A DNA stretch of 64,000 nucleotides, taken from contig JAWQRO010000018.1 of the NCBI GenBank assembly GCA_033557835.1, positions 1 to 64,000 of the forward strand, read 5' to 3'. The DNA comes from Helochares maculicollis (Eukaryota > Arthropoda > Insecta > Coleoptera > Hydrophilidae). The notes beneath the pieces are model-generated. The model made no database searches. It was not told where the DNA came from and saw only the letters and a list, made by a program, of their open reading frames with translations. The translations under genes and the position numbers were made by a program. Below, piece by piece: positions 9,990 to 23,105 of the stretch. Every line of letters begins with the position of its first letter. Position 1 is the first letter of the stretch.

Positions 9990-11300
9990 GTCCTACTTTT
10001 GTAATAAGCTCTTAAAAATTTAACGTTAAAAAACCATATTTTTACATATTTTCAAAGAACAGTATCAACCAGGCATAATAATTTCAAATTTCAAATTCAA
10101 TGATATAGATTACTATAGCATATTAAATTATTTTATGTTTATTTGAGCAATACAGCTATTACAATATTACATGGAATTCGGTGGGTCAATATCTTGTTGC
10201 CGTACCAAAGAAGCAAAATTAAATAACTTCCAAAAAATGCGTTTAAAGTACTAGAGAACTAACTTTCTTTTTTGAGACTTATAGATTTTTATAGGATTTA
10301 AAGGATCTATATTTGGCAAAATATTTGTCCAGATACAGGCAATTGTTTCCTTGCCTGTAGAGAAGCAATTTTTCTAAAAGATTCTGTTCACTAAAAGTTG
10401 TGAAAAGCTCTCAAAGCGAATTGATTTTGGGTATTAAATGCTTAGGTTGAATCTGTTAATTGAGGGCGCAGCTCAAATTGGCAGAGCTTAAAGGCAAAAC
10501 CAGTTGAGGACGTTAGAACATACATCATATTATTGAATAATGTTATTATGTTGCAGTTGATTGAATTTTTCTTATAGGGCTTTATTACTGTTTTATTTAA
10601 TGTATCCATTAGTGCCTGTGTCACACGAGTATTTAATTGAGAGTTAATTCAACAATTGTGGGTACAGTAGTTGAAGAAAACACATTGCTTGTAGTGAGCT
10701 ATCTAAAGGAAATGGTAAAGTGTTCCTTGTTTGCGAACCTGACAGAATAAATCTTGAATTGCGTTTACAGAACCATTCTAGTAAAATAAAATCCGCTAGT
10801 AATATGCATTTTATATCTTATTACGTGAAGGTATTTATTTCAATTTAATGTTTCTTAATTAGAGTTGCAACTTACGCAGCATGTTTTCCATATTAAATAT
10901 TCTGAACTAGTTGTAGAGCAATTCTTGAAGTATTATTGATTTAAAAATAGGATAAAATCAAGATGTATCACAAATTTACGTAATATGATTGTACCGAACT
11001 TTCGAAACACTAAAATAAGACGGCTTGCATTTTGAAATTGTCATTAATTAAAACAATAGTTTCTTCTGAGAATTTCTACTAAGTATATTTTTTACACGCG
11101 ATCAACATAGGCTATTTCAATATTATATTTTTTTGTGAATTTGTTTGAGTGTCAACAATGAAAGCCAAATAAAAATAGGAACAAGATTAGCCAAATCCTT
11201 CACATATATACCGAAGTGAAGAAGAATTGCTTAATAGTGAAAACTCAAAAGTATTTAACTTTTTGGAGAACATATTTCGTAAGTGATTGCCAGAACTGTC
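9990..11300. other. Non-coding AT-rich 5' flank of the first DUF229 gene
   Basis: No coding frame is supported. A TATA-like CATATATA at about 11203-11210 lies roughly 100 bases before the proposed start codon at 11307 and could be part of the promoter, but this is a weak match in AT-rich DNA. Confidence 0.35.
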
Positions 11301-11306
11301 AATAAT

Positions 11307-14152
11307 ATGTTGGAAAAATCAAAGATTACGGTAAGTAATAATGTTAGCACTTTCTTTAGCATTCTTTGAAATGTTATAAGCTCTTAGCGCCTACAATTAA
11401 TTCAAAGTTCAAAAGCAACCTATTGATTAACGTTTAAATTAAGAATCAACCGACCTAAGCAACCTTTTTATCCAATAACAATATTAAGAAATCCGATCCC
11501 TTCTCATTTATCCTCATTGACGCATAATTACCTGAAGACTACTGATAACTGTTATTTGTGGCTTCCGTATAATATTTTCTTAACGTAGGCTTTGAAAAAT
11601 CAGAGGAAGATTTTATTTCCGTTCTACAACAAAACTTATATACGCATATATGTGTTTGTGGGATTACCTACTCATAAACGCTGTCTTAAATACTATATAA
11701 AAATGATTTTAAGCACCACTAAAGCAAATCTTAAAATTGTGGCTTAAATGTTGTTATATTGAGCTCTAAATGTTTATCTCAACAAATCACGAGGAGCAAA
11801 ATGTAATATTTTACTGTTGTTGCTACACATTACAGATAATACAAAACAGAGCACGACACTACTAAAACTACTAATTTATAGGAAATAGCTCAAATTAAAT
11901 GTGTACAGGAAAATGTTCGGCAAATGTTAAATTATTTTCCGTAATTGTTTCTTTAGAACAATTTCTGCAAAAACTAGGCATGTGCATTTTTTAATTTGTA
12001 CTGCGAACTTGTCCTTGTATGCTGAAATCATCCTATCATAAATGCATATTTCAATAAAATTGTTAATATAAATAAATGACTTGCTTTTTCACATTTGCTG
12101 TATGTTTATTGCTGATGTATAGCCCACTAAAACGGGCCAGATTGGTTAAAATAGGTAACGTAAACATTTTCTAAGAGAAATAGAATATATTTCAGCAGCC
12201 ATTTAGACAAATTTATAAATTTATTATTTTGTAGAAATCGATATACTTTTTTTGTTCTATGTACCCAGATAGGAAGAAAGTACTCAGGCATGGTTCTGGT
12301 TATAATTGGCACCGCCGTGTTTTTCTTCCTGGTAAACATTCTTCAACTAGACCGTTACTTGTTGCAGCAGAACGAAATAAGTATTCCAGATATCGAAGAA
12401 TCCATGACCGGGTTCCTGGTAAAAACAAAAGGCTGTCGGATACCTAAAATGAACCCATTCGACCCATCTATTATCAGATTCATCAAGAAAGTACCAAAAA
12501 TTAACTGCAGCTTTAATGAACATCCGCTAGTAGATTCGAATTCAACAACAATCTTCAGAGTGCCTGCCTTCGATAACGTTACGTGTTGTTACATGAATTT
12601 CTGGAGAAAAAAACCAGAGGACGGACAAACTGATTACTCGACAGCTGAGTACAGTGCTTGTGTATATTTCAATACAACAACTTATATCACCAGTGAATTC
12701 ATTAAAGTAATTTGTAACACAAGTGACTCGCTAGTATATGAAGACTTCTTCAGCTTTGTGCCACTAAAGAAAGCTTCCAGACGCAAATGGAAAAAGAAGC
12801 CCATGAATGTGTTGATGATAGGATTGGACGCTTTATCCAGACTTAATTTCATACGACAGATGCCAAAAACGTTCAAGCTTCTTCAGTCAATGAAGTTCTT
12901 TGATTTTAAGGGATTTACCAAAGTGGGTGATAATACATTTCCTAATTTGATACCAGCTTTAATGGGTTCTTCAGTTGAAGAAATCACCGGCAAGTGTTGG
13001 GATAGCAATAAGACTTTCGATGATTGCCATTTTATCTGGAAAGACTACAAGAATAATGGTTTTTTAACAAGTTTTGCTGAAGATTGTTCTTGGATGGGAA
13101 TGTTTTACTACTTGAAACAGGGATTCCAAACGCAACCTACTGATTATTTTTGGTCGTTTTTCAATACAGTTGCCAATAGTGAGATAGGGAATACACACGA
13201 TGGGAATGTGAACATGTGCATTGGTAGTCGATACCAGTACAAAATATTATTTGACTACATAGAACATTTTGTTCAAAGATTAAGCAAATACCAAAAACCA
13301 TATTTTAGTTTATTTTGGAGCAACAGTATTACTCATGACTATTTGAATTTTCCTCAGTTGGCTGATGGAGACTATTATAATCTTTTGAGTAATTTGCACA
13401 GTGCTGGGTGTTTGGAAAATACAGTCATTTTGATGATGAGCGATCATGGAATTAGATGGGGCGAAATCAGGTCGACGTACCAGGGAAGAGTTGAAGAGAG
13501 GATGCCCCTGCTTTTTATACGACTTCCTGAGTGGTATAAAAAGAAATATCCTGATCTGGCAGTAACTTTGCGGGGAAACACCAACCAGCTGGTTACTCCT
13601 TTCGATATTTATGAAACGCTAAAGGATTTGCTAAATCCTTATTTAATTAATCAAAGGTCTAGAGTCTCTGGAAAAATCAAACGAGGCTATAGCCTTTTCG
13701 AACATATTCCTAGCACAAGAAATTGTGAAAGCGCAGCTATAAAGTCCCACTGGTGCATGTGTCAAACAGTCACACGTATACCAACTAACCATGCAGTAGT
13801 TCAAAGAGCAGCTGTGTTTGTTGTAAGTTATATAAATAATATGTTAAAAAAATATCCCTCGTGTTCAATGTTGACTTTAGATAGAATTTTTAGCGCTACT
13901 TTACAAAATCATTCAAAGGAAATGAAAGTGGATGAGGAAATGTTAGATGATTATATCATTAATTTGAGAACAAAACCAAGTGGTGCTATATTTGAAGTTA
14001 CTGTAAGAAATTATTACAACTCTGAGAAAAGTTTACGACTAGATGTTATAGGGACTATAAGCAGAATAAATTTATATTCTGAACAAAGTCGATGTGTATC
14101 AGATTACAAGATGAGGTTATATTGTTTTTGTAAAGAATTTTTGAGACATTAA
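11307..14152 (+). CDS. DUF229 family membrane-anchored phosphatase/sulfatase-fold protein (copy A)
   Basis: Model: exon 1 at 11307-11330 (8 codons, MLEKSKIT, donor GTAAGT) and exon 2 at 12269-14152 (acceptor TACCCAG), giving 635 aa. A basic tail precedes one hydrophobic anchor (GMVLVIIGTAVFFFLVNIL), so the protein is probably a type II membrane or secreted protein. The family signature is complete. KGCRIP and CCY cysteines come first. LMIGLDALSRLNFIRQMPKT follows with the predicted metal Asp near residue 195, then DNTFPN with the predicted Thr nucleophile near 229, SITHD with His near 363, and MSDHG near 400. By comparison with nucleotide pyrophosphatase/alkaline phosphatase enzymes these residues form a two-metal site, so the enzyme should be catalytic, but DUF229 substrates are unknown. 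It lies head-on to the minus-strand pseudogene that follows. Exon 1 is inferred from splice signals only. Confidence 0.85.
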
Positions 14153-14681
14153 AAGCCATTCGTGTCCTTTTTAAGCGTAATATATTCTAAGCACACTCCA
14201 TATATTTGACCACTTAGAAATGATACTGGAGTAGATAGGGCCCTAAAAATACCAGATGTTTGTACGAAAACTCTTTTATGCAGAAATAAATTGGAATATA
14301 GATATAAACTTGATTATACTTTATACTTAAACTAAAACGCTCAAGATTCTTAGCAGGACAAAGAAAACAAGTAAAGAGCAAAAGCAAATTTAATGTTTTA
14401 GTTTATAAATGAAAGACAAACTAAGTATTCAGCTAAGGTGATTACCTATCAGAGATTAAAGTTCTAATAACACGAACTTTCAAACTATAGGCTTCAGAAG
14501 TTAATTAGATAATTTGTCAAACGAAATCAAAACTCTTACTTTGTGGTGTTTAAACTATATGATTATAACGGTAAAAACGATTGCAAATGAGAGGCATAAC
14601 ATTTAAATTTTAATTTATTTTTTTCAAAACAATTTTATTAAACATTAAAAAATACTAAGCTAATGGTAAGATACAATCATA

Positions 14682-16521
14682 TTAGTTCTTCACAAATTCC
14701 CGACAAAAGCAATACAGTTTCATTTTGTTATCCAAAATGCACCTACTTTGCTCGCCATACCTATTGATTCTACTTATTGTACTCGTTATATCAAAGTGTG
14801 TCAGCTTGAAAGTAATCTGATAAACCATAACTGTTCTTCATATAGTGCCTCGTTGGGACTCGTCCTTAGAATTATGATGTAATCTTTAAACACAGTACTT
14901 CCATTCGTTGCACGATTGCTCTGCAAACTGGAATTAAAAATCTTATCTAAAGTCAAATTTACACATAATGGAAAGTCCACTAATTTCCTATTAATATAAT
15001 CAACTGTAAACAAGGCAAGCGTCTCAACAACGGACCCTTTAGTAGACAATGGTGTGCTTATCTGGCACATGCACCAATGCGACTCTATTCCTGCGTTCTC
15101 ACAATTTCTTTCTTGAGGGATTCTTTCGAAAAGGCTGTATCCTCCTTTTATATTTGCGTCAACATTCACTGAATGTTCGATTGAATAAGGATCATCCAAA
15201 TCCTTTAAGGTTTCATAAATATCGAACGCGGTAACTAATTGCCTGGTATTTTCGATCATATTAGCCATTAAATCTGGATAATCCTTACGAAACCATTCGG
15301 GAAATCTAATGAAAAGCAACGGCATTCTCTCTTCAACTCTAGCTTGTTGCGTCAGTCTATAACTATCTCATTGAAATCCATGCTCACTCATTACTAGAAG
15401 TGCAGTGTTTTCCAAATGACCATTAGTATAAAGACTGCTTAGCAAATTAAAGTAATCTAAATCAAGTAGCTGGGGATAGTTCAAATGATTATGAGTAAAG
15501 CTCTGACTCCAAAAAAAGCTAAAATAAGGCTTGTTGTGTAAACCTTTCGCAAAGGTTTCTAAATACTCAAGTAGAATTTTGTATTGATATTGATTGCCAA
15601 AGCATAAATTAATATTCCCATCCTTTGTATTTCCTATATGGATACTGCCAACATGGTTGTAAAACGTCCAATAGTAGGTTGCAAGTGAAACCAATCGTTC
15701 GGACCAAAAAATATTCCTGTTTCGACAGTATCTTCAGCAAAGCTAGTTAAGAATCCTTTATCCTTGTAATCTTTCCAAATAAAATGGCAAAGATCATAGT
15801 GCTTAGTTTTAATCCAACACTTGTTTTTTAATTGTTTGACTGTTAATCCTGAAAAAGCTGGCATCATATTAGGAAATGTATTGATATCCACTTTCGTGTA
15901 TCCTTTGAATTCTAGTAATTCTATAGAACGAAGAAACTGGTCAGTGTTTGGCATTTGCCGTATAATATTTAACCTTGAAATAGTATGTATTCCTATAATT
16001 AGAACATTCATGGGTGCTCTATACCATTTTGGTTGTGGAAGAAATTTTTGTGGTGCAAAACTGAAAAAATCTTGATAAATCTGAGTACCGTTATCTATAC
16101 AAATGACTTGAATAAATTCATCAGAAATAGTAACAGATTTTTCAAAATGCGTACAAGGGCCAAACTTGGGATTTAAAGCTTTTGCATTATTGAAATGCTG
16201 CCTCCAAACAACTTTATAGCAGCAAGTTATGTTGTTGGATTCGTAAGCTCTTTCAGCCGACAATATTCTGAATATGGAAGTAGAGTTTGATTGGACCAAA
16301 GATGGCTTGTTTGATTCACAACTGATTTTAGGAACCTTTTTAAAGAAGTACGATATAAATTCGTCGGTTATATTGAAATGTGAAATACGGCATCCTTTCG
16401 ATTTTATCAAAAATCCGTTCAATTCATCACTCTTTAGGGAAGTCATTTCAATTCTTTCAATTCTAATCGGACTTGAAGTAGTGTATACTAATAAATATAA
16501 GGCAGACGTAATTGCAACGAC
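14682..16521 (-). pseudogene. DUF229 pseudogene (copy B)
   Basis: The whole second exon is present, from an acceptor (CTACAG before 16521) followed by a hydrophobic anchor to a stop at 14684-14682 after YCFCREFVKN. Three lesions break it. A frameshift lies near 15650-15690 (LQPT then YYWTFYNHV in another frame). A TGA near 15369-15367 replaces the Trp that follows HGF(R) in its relatives. A second frameshift lies near 14830 in the LYE..VR segment. The DHG metal motif is also changed to EHG. The nearest relatives by eye are the intact copies at 20.4 and 23.1 kb. A first exon was not found with confidence. This is a recently dead copy. Confidence 0.85.
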
Positions 16522-16529
16522 CTGTAGAA

Positions 16530-17220
16530 ATCATAAAAGCCATTTAGTCGCACTTATGGTAACTAAACATGTATTAGAGCAAAAAGTGAGTGCTGATACG
16601 ATTGCAAATATCGCGGGTATAGAGGTGTTTAAGATATATAAAGGCGCAAACCTGAATCAACTTACAGGTTGAATAAAGTTTATTGATTATATCGAAAATT
16701 CAACTCAAATACAACATTTTCTAGATTGCATGAAGACAGAGTGATTTTCAAATTTCGAATCATTTGAATTATTTTGCGTCATACACATGTTTAATGTATT
16801 TGTAGCTTTAATACTGACTTTAGAAATATTTTACAGTCTGCAATTATAACACCATATTAGAAATATAAATGTATATTAAAGCGTTGCAATGAAGTTCAGA
16901 TGTTGTTGAGTTGCGTAAATTCATATTGAACATTATAAGAAATTTTTCGTTTATTAAAAATAGTCCTACCTAGTCAATAAAGTACTGATAAAGATTTTGT
17001 TGTCGTAATTAAAACTACAAAAGTCGTGGTATGTTGAAAGACCTACTCAGTAATACCAATATTTATAAAACTACTTTTGTAGATCTAATAGTCGTTTTTC
17101 ATGATTATTGAAAAATTTCAAAGACGCAAGAAACCTATTCGCAGATATGCAAGGCAAGTTTTAACTCATTGGATCCTCAACTAAAAAATTATTACTAAAG
17201 AAGAGTTCTTAATTTCATTA
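16530..17220. other. Non-coding AT-rich region
   Basis: This is the 5' flank of pseudogene B. A first exon of the kind seen in the other DUF229 copies was looked for here and not found. Confidence 0.35.
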
Positions 17221-17289
17221 TAAAAATGTTCTTGAGATCGCAAATGCACTTAAATCATTTTTGGCGATCCAAATATCTATTGTATGGCT

Positions 17290-17740
17290 ATTTGAGTTTC
17301 CACATGTCATATTTTCTTCCATTTTTACCAATGTTCACGTTCTCTGTCGTTTACTGTTTTCTTTTCTCTAGTCTATATAATTGCTACTCTCCACTTTTTT
17401 CTAGGGTTTCCTTTTATGTTTATGCCTCCGGTCTCTTCCACGGTACCCCAATAATTACTTTGGTGTTATCCATTCTCTCCAAATGTCTCCGTCATTGGAA
17501 TCTTCTGGACTTGACAAGACCATATATCATAGACTTATTGAATATATTGCATATTTCTGCATTAGATCTACTTGATCGGCCTTCGTTCATCTTATTTTCT
17601 CTAAAAATTTCTTCCAAAACCTGCTCTTTCATATCCACAACTTCTTTTTTTGTCACCGTTCAAGTTGTACTCACATATAGGAGACTAGCCGGTAAAACTT
17701 ATGAATTATCCATGTACCAAGATACATATAACAGTCTACC
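17290..17740 (-). mobile_element. Weak remnant of a non-LTR retrotransposon C-terminus
   Basis: The minus strand, read across several stops, resembles the end of endonuclease-reverse-transcriptase proteins: YLGTWIN, then HLERMDNTKV and a RPEA..NPRKKWR block, in the expected order and spacing. On the plus strand the same DNA gives a long hydrophobic frame that is probably fortuitous. Identification rests on short motif matches only. Confidence 0.35.
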
Positions 17741-18436
17741 TCTGTATGATATCTTCTTTTCATTAAGGTTTTGGATTTTCAGGATTTTGTTCTGTTTTCA
17801 TGTTTAATTTTTAATTGACTATTATCCTAATTTCAATTTATTGCCTTATACCTCCCAATTTACCTCATACTTCTATTATAATTTGTGGTATTTGTGTTCT
17901 ATGCTACTTCTGGATATTTGTTATCATAATTAGATGATCTACACGTCTCAGACATTGGAACTACTGTGGTGTATACTGTCATTTGAGTCTTGATTTCACT
18001 ATTTCTTATAGTTGCGATTATTTGCGATTATGTAATTATAATTTTCTTTATATCTTACTATAAGAATTGTTTTTTACTATGTAGATCACTTAAGCCTATA
18101 AAAAAAGAAGTAAGAAAGGTACGATCGTTTTGTACTAGACAAAATAATTTAGATGAGAGCGAGCGCTACACTTTTTTTGAGAAAATTAATTTCTACCATA
18201 GAAGCGCATGTTTACTTGGTTCTTAATTTTACTTAAACCGTTAAAGGTCCATCTTTTTTTATGCACACATTCTATCTAATGGACTATATAATATTTATAC
18301 ATGACGTTAACTTTATTTTAGCACTAATCAATATTTATTATTATTTACAAAATATTGCTTCCCACTTACACACATTTCTACCCTAGCGCATTACCATTGT
18401 TTGTTAAAACACCGAACAAACATATGCTACTTGTCT

Positions 18437-18450
18437 CTCTCTCTCTCTCT
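18437..18450 (+). repeat. (TC)n microsatellite
   Basis: A short run of TC dinucleotides lies in non-coding DNA between retrotransposon and mariner relics. Confidence 0.8.
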
Positions 18451-18689
18451 GGGTAAAATCTATTTCGCTATAATTTTTTAGATTCTGCTTATTTATCTCC
18501 AAAGCATTTTTTTATTATATTGACTGTTACGAACTGAGCTGTTTCCAGCATGTACAAGAAGGTTATTGTTTAAAATGGCAATAAAATTCGTCTGTGTTTG
18601 ACCTATAAAATTCCTCCAGTCTCTTAGCTCTTAGCATGTTTTTAAATTTTTCAAAACGTCAAAGCCATGAGTTTGATTCAAAAACAAGA

Positions 18690-19190
18690 AAATTAGTTTT
18701 TTACGAGTTAAAGCCGAGAGATGTTGAACGGCGCTTGTCTGCTTGTGTGAGAAGCTGCTTAAAAGGCAACGACGGAAGTGCAAAAACCGAATATTCACAG
18801 CTCTAAGATCATGCCGTATATTTATTGGGAGCAGCGCAACTCGGCATGGCTTATGAGCTGTTAATACCGACTGAAACAATCACAAGCGCTCCGTATCGGA
18901 ATGAGTTTGAGACAAGCATTGCAATAAAAATGGTCGTAAAACGAGGAGAAACCCGACAAAATGAGTTTGCAAATTAATAATTATTACCTCATACTGCAGA
19001 ACCAGTCAAAACAAACTTGGAAATGCTAAAATGTGAAGTCCTGACACACCCGCTCTATTTTCCAAACGTAGCTTCCTTGGACTTTTAACTACTTTTGACC
19101 AACACTTACGTTCTTATGCAGACGTTAAAATTTTTTCACTACATGAATCGCATCAACACAGACTATCGGAACATGGGACTATAATAACAC
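18690..19190 (+). pseudogene. Strongly decayed mariner transposase fragment
   Basis: Plus-strand frames, broken many times, read in mariner order: YELKPRDVERRLSAC, then LGMAYELLIPTETIT, then HTAEPVKTNLEMLKCEVLTH followed by a PLYFPNVASLDF block. These correspond to the segment before the first catalytic Asp, the middle of the catalytic domain, and the HPPYSPDIAPSDY region. The first catalytic Asp region is deleted or unreadable. It resembles the mariner at 115-1377 more than the one at 30.5 kb. Confidence 0.6.
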
Positions 19191-19599
19191 AAAACTATAT
19201 AACCCGTAAACTAATACAACTAATAAGGACGACATCTGTATTAACCAAACAGAATATCTTTAGGTCGAAATAGAACAAGCAGTTTTAACACTAAAACAGA
19301 GAAAAAACCAAACGAAATATAAATCTTTTGGAATAGTCGATAGATCAGCGGCAAGAGATCGTTAGCTGACAATAAAAATCATAAGAATCGTTGTAAAATA
19401 TTTGTTTGTGACGCTTCGAAGATGGGTTTCTAGCAAAGAATCGCAAAAAGATCAAGGCTGAAAGAATAAATAAATAAATAGTGGTCGAGATAAAAAGTTT
19501 GCTTTGTGTACATATGCTAAGAATAATTGGATTCTAAAATATGCTATAAACTGGAAACATAAGCATACGTTCACAATTACATAAATAAAAAATCTCGAT

Positions 19600-20160
19600 T
19601 TTACCGAAACTCCATACAGAAAACAGTACATCATCATCTTATAATCTAAGATGCGGTCATCATATCTATTTATTCTGCTTATTGTACTCATTATATCAAA
19701 GTGTAACCATTTTGATGATAAAAGATAGTTCCTAACCTTAGTCTCATACAAAACTTCTTTGGGTTAGTCTTTAACGTAATAATGTAATCATTGAACACCA
19801 TCCCATAAAGCATTTGTACTCTAGTATGTTTCTGTAGCCTAGCATTCACAATTATCTCAAGAGTCATTAATACAATTTACAGTAAATGAAGCTATTCTGT
19901 TAATGATTTTATTATCAATTGGTGCCGTGTTGCTTTTTTGGCATATAAATTAATCTGTTTCTATTCCATCACCTTTACAAGTCCTACGCTGAGCAATTTT
20001 TTCAAAGGCTGAACCCTCTTTTCATTTTCCAATCTTCCATAGTCTAATGGCTTATTGAAAATTGATCGATCATTTACTTTAATGTTTCAAACACAGTTAG
20101 TAATTGTCTTGTGTTACCAATCACATTTTTTAGTTATAAACTGTAAGTATCCAGGAAAAA
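19600..20160 (-). pseudogene. DUF229 C-terminal fragment (partial duplicate of the 23-25 kb copy)
   Basis: The minus strand matches the last third of the intact copy at 23106-25291 almost block for block, including KTRVR-type, NRYDD and YCF segments near the C-terminus. Several internal bases are deleted and frames are lost. It ends at about 20160 where similarity stops. The 5' two thirds are absent. It was probably left by a partial tandem duplication or unequal exchange. Confidence 0.7.
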
Positions 20161-20364
20161 ACTTCAAAAACAAAAAGTTGGCAGGACGAGATTGTCGAAA
20201 TAATGGTGGAAAGTGGCTTGGAATGCGATATGCTAAGGGCCAATCTAGTAAGCAGTTGAAGCCACCCAATGATGTACAAAAATAACAATATATACTTCAA
20301 TGATTTTTATTTAGGATATATTCTCTTAAGCTACTTATTTTTATTATAACGGACACGTTAAATT

Positions 20365-22759
20365 CTATAGAAACTCTTTACAAAAGCAATACAGCTTCAT
20401 TTTGTAGTTCGATATGCATCTACTTTGTTCACCATACATATTTATTCTACTTACTGCACCCATTATATTAAAGCTAAATATATTTAAGTTTAACATAACA
20501 CACCTAACTGTAACTTCATACAATGCGTTATTTGGAAACGTCCTTAAAATAATCATATAATCTTCAAATTGAACGGTATCAAACGTACGCGTTCTAGGGT
20601 ATTTTAATAAACTAGCATTGAGAATTTTATCCAACGTCAAGTTCGAACACAACGGGTATTCCACTAACAGCCTATTTAAATAGCTAACAGTATATAAGGC
20701 AGCTTTTTTAACTTCACTTTTATTCGTTGATAAATCTATGCTCAGTTGGCAAGTGCAGAATTGGTAGCTTATCTTTGCGTTGTCGCAATTTCTCTGGTCA
20801 GGAATTCTTTCGAAAAGGCTGTAGCCTCTTTTTATTTTACCGGCTTCATTAATTGGATGGTCGATTGAATAAGGATCTACTAAATCCTTGAGAGTTTCAT
20901 GAATATCGAACGCAGTAACTAATTTTCTGGTATTTTCAACCATATTAGCCATTAGATCTGGATATTCTCTACGATACCAATCAGGAAATCTAATAAAAAG
21001 AACTGGCATTCTCTCTTCAACTCTAGCTTGGGATGTCAATCTAAACTTACTCCACCGAAATCCATGGTCACTCATCACTAAAAGCGCCGTATTTTCCAAG
21101 TAGCCTTCAGAGTGAAGACTACTTAGCAACTTAAAGTAATCCATGTCACTCTGTTGAGGATAGTTTAAATGATTATGGGAAAGGCTCTGACTCCAGAAAA
21201 AGCCAAAGTAAGCCTTTTTGTACAAGCTTAAACTTTTGACGAATAATGCTAAATAGTCGAGCAAAAGTTTGTATTGAAACCGATTACCAAAGCACAAGTT
21301 TATTTTGTTGTCTAATGTGTTTCCTGTATAATTATTGACAACATGGTTGAAAAATTGCCAATAGTAATCTGTCGGTTGATTACGAAAGCCTACTTTTGGA
21401 GCATAAAAGAGTCCCGTTATAGCTGTATCTTCAGCAAAGCTAGTTACAAATCCTCTTTTTTTGTAGTCCTCCCAAATAATGTGACAAGGATCAAAGTGGG
21501 CACTTTGATTCCAACATTCGCTTTTTTCTAGCTCGCGAACGGATAATCCAAATAATGTTGGAATTATGTTTTGAAATGTAAAGTCGCCTAGTTTATTGTA
21601 TCCCATAAACTCAAATGATTTTGCCCAACGAAGAAATTTTACAGTTTTTGGCATTTGGCGAATAAAATTTAATCTGGATAAACTGTCTATTCCTAGAACT
21701 AAAACGTTCATAGGAGCGCGGTACCATTTCGGTCTTGATGTTGATTTTGGGGGCACAAAACTAAAAAAGTCTTGATATATTCGTACATTGTTTGTCTCGC
21801 AAATGACTTGAATAAATTCGTCGGTGATACGAGCAGTTTCTTGAAAAGTTATGCAAGGGCCAAATTTGGGATTTGATGCGTCGACGTCACCTTCTTTCGG
21901 TTCTTGCCTCCAAAAAGCTCTGTAGCAGCAATAAATTTTATCCAGATCGTATGCTGATGGGGTTCTGAATATAAATGTTGAATTCAATCGAACTAGTTCT
22001 GCTTTGTTTGATTTGCAAACTATTTTTGGAATCGTTTTAAAAAATCTTTTTATTGGTTGATCCATTATATTCAAATGTGAAATGCGGCATCCTTGGGTGT
22101 TTACCAAAAAATCATTAATGTCTTTGTTCTGTGCCATAGATGTAAATTTATTCGTTGGTGGACCGTAGTAAACCATTAAGCAAGATAAGAATGTGATTGC
22201 AACGACCTGAAGAAATCATATAAGTAAATTGCAAAATATACTTAAATTTAGGCCCGTAGACAAATTATAACTAGAAATGTAATAGTAATATAAAGAGCTA
22301 TATAATCAAACTAAAATTTTTAAACTCATAGCTGTGGGCATTTGCTAGTCACACAAAAAAAAGAAGTGATCAATTCGTATAAAAACCAATGGGCAGCTAT
22401 GGACTTTCACAACTCTAAAGCAGGTAGTTAATTATTGGAGTTGAATTTACAAGTGCTTAGTAAATATTCTAAATAAAATTAACCTATGAAGAACACTAAA
22501 ATAAAATATTTTTCTCAAAATTATTTCTTGGCTATTGAATAAGCATGAGCTTGGTATACATGAATGAGATTGCAAACATCTCCGACAGTTACATCACCTT
22601 ATAAGATTTGTATTAGCAAAAAAGAATGAATAAATTTCAAGCGTTTCAAAAATATGTGCAAAAGCCTCTGGTTCAATTTGGAAAAATCTCTTAATAAAGA
22701 ATATAAGTATGATTTGTTAAAATTATCATTTTTAAGAAAATACTCACCACAAATCTCAT
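20365..22759 (-). CDS. DUF229 family protein (copy C)
   Basis: Exon 2 runs 22206-20365 (613 codons plus stop), with an acceptor TTCTTCAG before 22206. It opens with a hydrophobic anchor (VVAITFLSCLMVYY). A weak exon 1 candidate is 22759-22748 (ATG, four codons MRFV, donor GTGAGT), giving about 617 aa. Family motifs are all present: TQGCRIS, CCY, VLGIDSLSRLNFIRQMPKT, FTFQN at the predicted nucleophile (the usual Pro after Phe is Gln), SLSHN and MSDHGFRW. The predicted metal residues are kept, so it is likely active. It lies in the same orientation as, and about 900 bases from, the next copy. The first exon is uncertain: other short candidates may exist. Confidence 0.85.
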
Positions 22760-22769
22760 GAATTTCAAA

Positions 22770-23100
22770 TTCATTTTTGACGTTGTATATTATAATTTCT
22801 TCTTTGTGCATATCTAAAGTAAATAAAAATTCCTTTATATACTTCATGTGAAAATGTTGCTCTATATATGGACAACACATTATACGTGCGTTTGTTTTAA
22901 CATTCTATGCAAGAAAGAACAAATATATCCAATAAAAAATATAAGTAAATAACCAATGGTATAACACCACCTTTAATATAAAGTTTACTACAAATTCAAT
23001 TGAGTTTAATGTTAAACAAGATTCTATATCAAACCGAAAAAATTTAGTTGTTTCCAATAACTCAGTAGATCAAAAAATACAAACTTAGACTTAGAGTTGC
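22770..23100. other. Spacer between DUF229 copies C and D
   Basis: AT-rich with no recognised gene. A 93-codon frame on the minus strand at 22599-22880 is not similar to anything known to me and is not supported. Confidence 0.35.
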
Positions 23101-23105
23101 ACCTA

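Noticed and set aside
17226..17807. 193-codon hydrophobic plus-strand frame
   Set aside because: No family match. The other strand shows weak retrotransposon motifs, so the hydrophobic frame is probably its complement in AT-rich DNA.
20055..20285. 76-codon plus-strand frame ending in basic residues
   Set aside because: Its first half is the complement of the DUF229 fragment, and the rest has no known match or start context.
22599..22880. 93-codon minus-strand frame between DUF229 copies
   Set aside because: No recognised similarity. It overlaps the proposed first exon of copy C and looks like chance.
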